From: DATKAS01 sp963733765
GTDB taxonomy: Bacteria > Actinomycetota > Acidimicrobiia > Acidimicrobiales > DATKAS01
Direction: 5' to 3'
Assembly: GCA_963733765.1 (NCBI GenBank)
Contig: CAVTEI010000003.1
Span: forward strand, 868,001-932,000
DNA: 64,000 nt
Below the pieces are notes generated by a model. The model saw only the letters and a program-made list of their open reading frames with translations, searched no databases and was not told the origin of the DNA. Below, in pieces: positions 62,955 through 64,000 of this stretch (its first letter is position 1; every line of letters starts with the position of its first letter). Made by a program: the position numbers and the translations under genes.

Positions 62955-63998
62955 TCAGGCCTGACCGTTCACGCCGCCGGACGAGGGCGAAGCGCCGACC
63001 TTGAGGCCGTCGAACACCGGGAGCACTTCGAAGTCCTGCGCGAGCGCTTCGGGATCCTCGCCGACCTGCTCGATCTCCTCGAGGTGGACTTGGCCGAGGA
63101 ACGTGCCGGCCTCGCGCAGGTAGCCGAGGCGCTCCGGGTCGAAGCCCATGAGCCGCGCCGCTGTGGCGTCCGTGGCGACGGGATCGGTGCCGAACACGAG
63201 CACGCCCATGTCACGAGGCGTGCCCTTGATCGGGCCGTCGCCCTCCATCGCCACGATCCCGTCGATGATCTGCAGCTCGGGACGCACGGCCGCCGCGACG
63301 TCGAGGATCGACGGCTCGATGCCCGCCCAGTGCAGAACGTTCTTCGGCCACCCGTATACGCGGCCGGGCACACAGCCGAAGCAGTTCTTCATCGACAAGG
63401 TCGCGCCGGCCCAGTGGTGCGTCTTCATCTTCGGCATCGACACGACGATGTCGGCGTCGGCGACCGGCTGGGGCATCCAGATCTCGCCGAGCGGCGTGTA
63501 GGACGAGTCGAGCTTCTGGCGGATCACGCCTGCCGTGTTGAGATCGGTGAACGGCGTGTCGACGTCACGGATCGCGTCGAGCAAGCCCGACGTGCGCACG
63601 ACGTACTCGGTGTCGCGGCGGTGACCTGGGCCTTCGCCGACCGTCACGGCCGACGCGCCGAGGTCGCGCATCGCCACGACGGCTGCCCTCACGAGCCGCG
63701 GGTCGGTGTTGATCACGGTGCCGGCGTCGTACTCGACGAGGTTCGGCTTCAGCAGCACGGTCTTTCCGGCGACGTCGGCCCCGACGGCCAGCAGCCCCTC
63801 GCGCACGATCGTCTCGAGGCCGGCGTCGTAGGACGTCGCCTTCACGACGGCCACCCGCGGGTTGCCCGGTGCAGGAAACGCGTCCTCGTCGTAGAACGAC
63901 GGGTTGTCGTCGTCGCGGTCGAGAAGCCGCGCACCGACGAGGCCGACCGCGGCGACACCGAGCCCGATCTCCGCGCCTCGGACCAGGAACGTGCGCCG
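62955..63998 (-). CDS. DUF362 protein with Tat signal, 5' end outside window
   Basis: The frame is open to the right edge. The visible N-terminus reads RRTFLVRGAEIGLGVAAVGL, a twin-arginine export signal, followed by a linker and the DUF362 domain: VLLKPNLVEYDAGTVINTD, VGEGPGHRRDTEYV, SMPKMKTHHWAGATLSMKN, CFGCVPGRVYGWPK and IIDGIVAMEGDGPI. DUF362 proteins are often iron-sulfur linked, and Tat export suggests a folded, cofactor-bearing protein, but no cluster motif is evident in this copy. Function unknown. Its first codons lie beyond base 64000. Confidence 0.8.
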   Translation of the reverse strand, partial: RRTFLVRGAEIGLGVAAVGLVGARLLDRDDDNPSFYDEDAFPAPGNPRVAVVKATSYDAGLETIVREGLLAVGADVAGKTVLLKPNLVEYDAGTVINTDPRLVRAAVVAMRDLGASAVTVGEGPGHRRDTEYVVRTSGLLDAIRDVDTPFTDLNTAGVIRQKLDSSYTPLGEIWMPQPVADADIVVSMPKMKTHHWAGATLSMKNCFGCVPGRVYGWPKNVLHWAGIEPSILDVAAAVRPELQIIDGIVAMEGDGPIKGTPRDMGVLVFGTDPVATDATAARLMGFDPERLGYLREAGTFLGQVHLEEIEQVGEDPEALAQDFEVLPVFDGLKVGASPSSGGVNGQA

Positions 63999-64000
63999 GC

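Overview
The window is GC-rich, gene-dense, bacterial chromosomal DNA. It looks like an actinobacterium, most likely from a deep lineage such as Acidimicrobiia (taxon inferred, not proven). The evidence is a mycothiol gene (mshA), actinobacterial gene neighbourhoods (mshA-ybjN, proC followed by a small HTH protein, rex-hemA-hemC-hemD-hemB), an RsiG-like anti-sigma factor, a MenJ-like menaquinone reductase, many GTG/TTG starts and many apparently leaderless genes. I see no rRNA, tRNA, insertion sequence, prophage, CRISPR array or replication origin.

Left part (1-16.5 kb): a 5'-truncated formaldehyde-activating-enzyme homologue, a LapA-like membrane protein, a CapA-like protein divergent from an F420-type nitroreductase, a dienelactone hydrolase, a small C4 zinc-finger protein, an ABC1/UbiB kinase, a YgjP-type metalloprotease, a histidine phosphatase divergent from a MoaD-like protein, an RsiG-like protein, an XRE regulator, mshA, ybjN, a DUF6197-like gene behind an unusual AT-rich promoter, proC plus an excisionase-type HTH protein, a SAM hydrolase with a 29-residue membrane ORF coupled to it, an ABC-2 exporter, a secreted CAP-domain protein and an acyl-CoA synthetase.

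Middle (16.4-28 kb): a membrane protein, then rex, hemA, hemC, an M20 hydrolase, hemD, hemB and hemL (C5 heme pathway to uroporphyrinogen III), zwf, and on the opposite strand a monoheme cytochrome c followed by a MenJ-like reductase.

Right part (28-60 kb): a long respiratory block. A menaquinol:cytochrome c operon (small membrane protein, 2x[4Fe-4S] ferredoxin, split cytochrome b, Rieske protein, diheme cytochrome c, membrane protein) runs directly into a complete 14-gene nuoA-N operon. A DEAD-box helicase gene separates this from a second complex I cluster, nuoABCDHIJKLMN, which has no nuoE, nuoF or nuoG. A near-consensus Rex operator lies just downstream of the -10 box of the bc/nuo operon, and rex itself is in the window, so NADH/NAD+ sensing probably controls heme synthesis and respiration together. 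The window ends with a MidA-like methyltransferase, a GNAT protein, a DinB-like protein, a 72-bp hairpin repeat and a Tat-exported DUF362 protein cut by the window edge.

About a dozen conserved genes (ybjN, proC, the CAP gene, hemD, hemB, nuoH1, nuoN1, nuoC2, nuoL2, nuoM2, midA, the DinB gene) carry single-base frame breaks, nearly all one extra base. The downstream protein is intact and conserved in each case, so I treat them as sequence or assembly errors and annotate the full spans.
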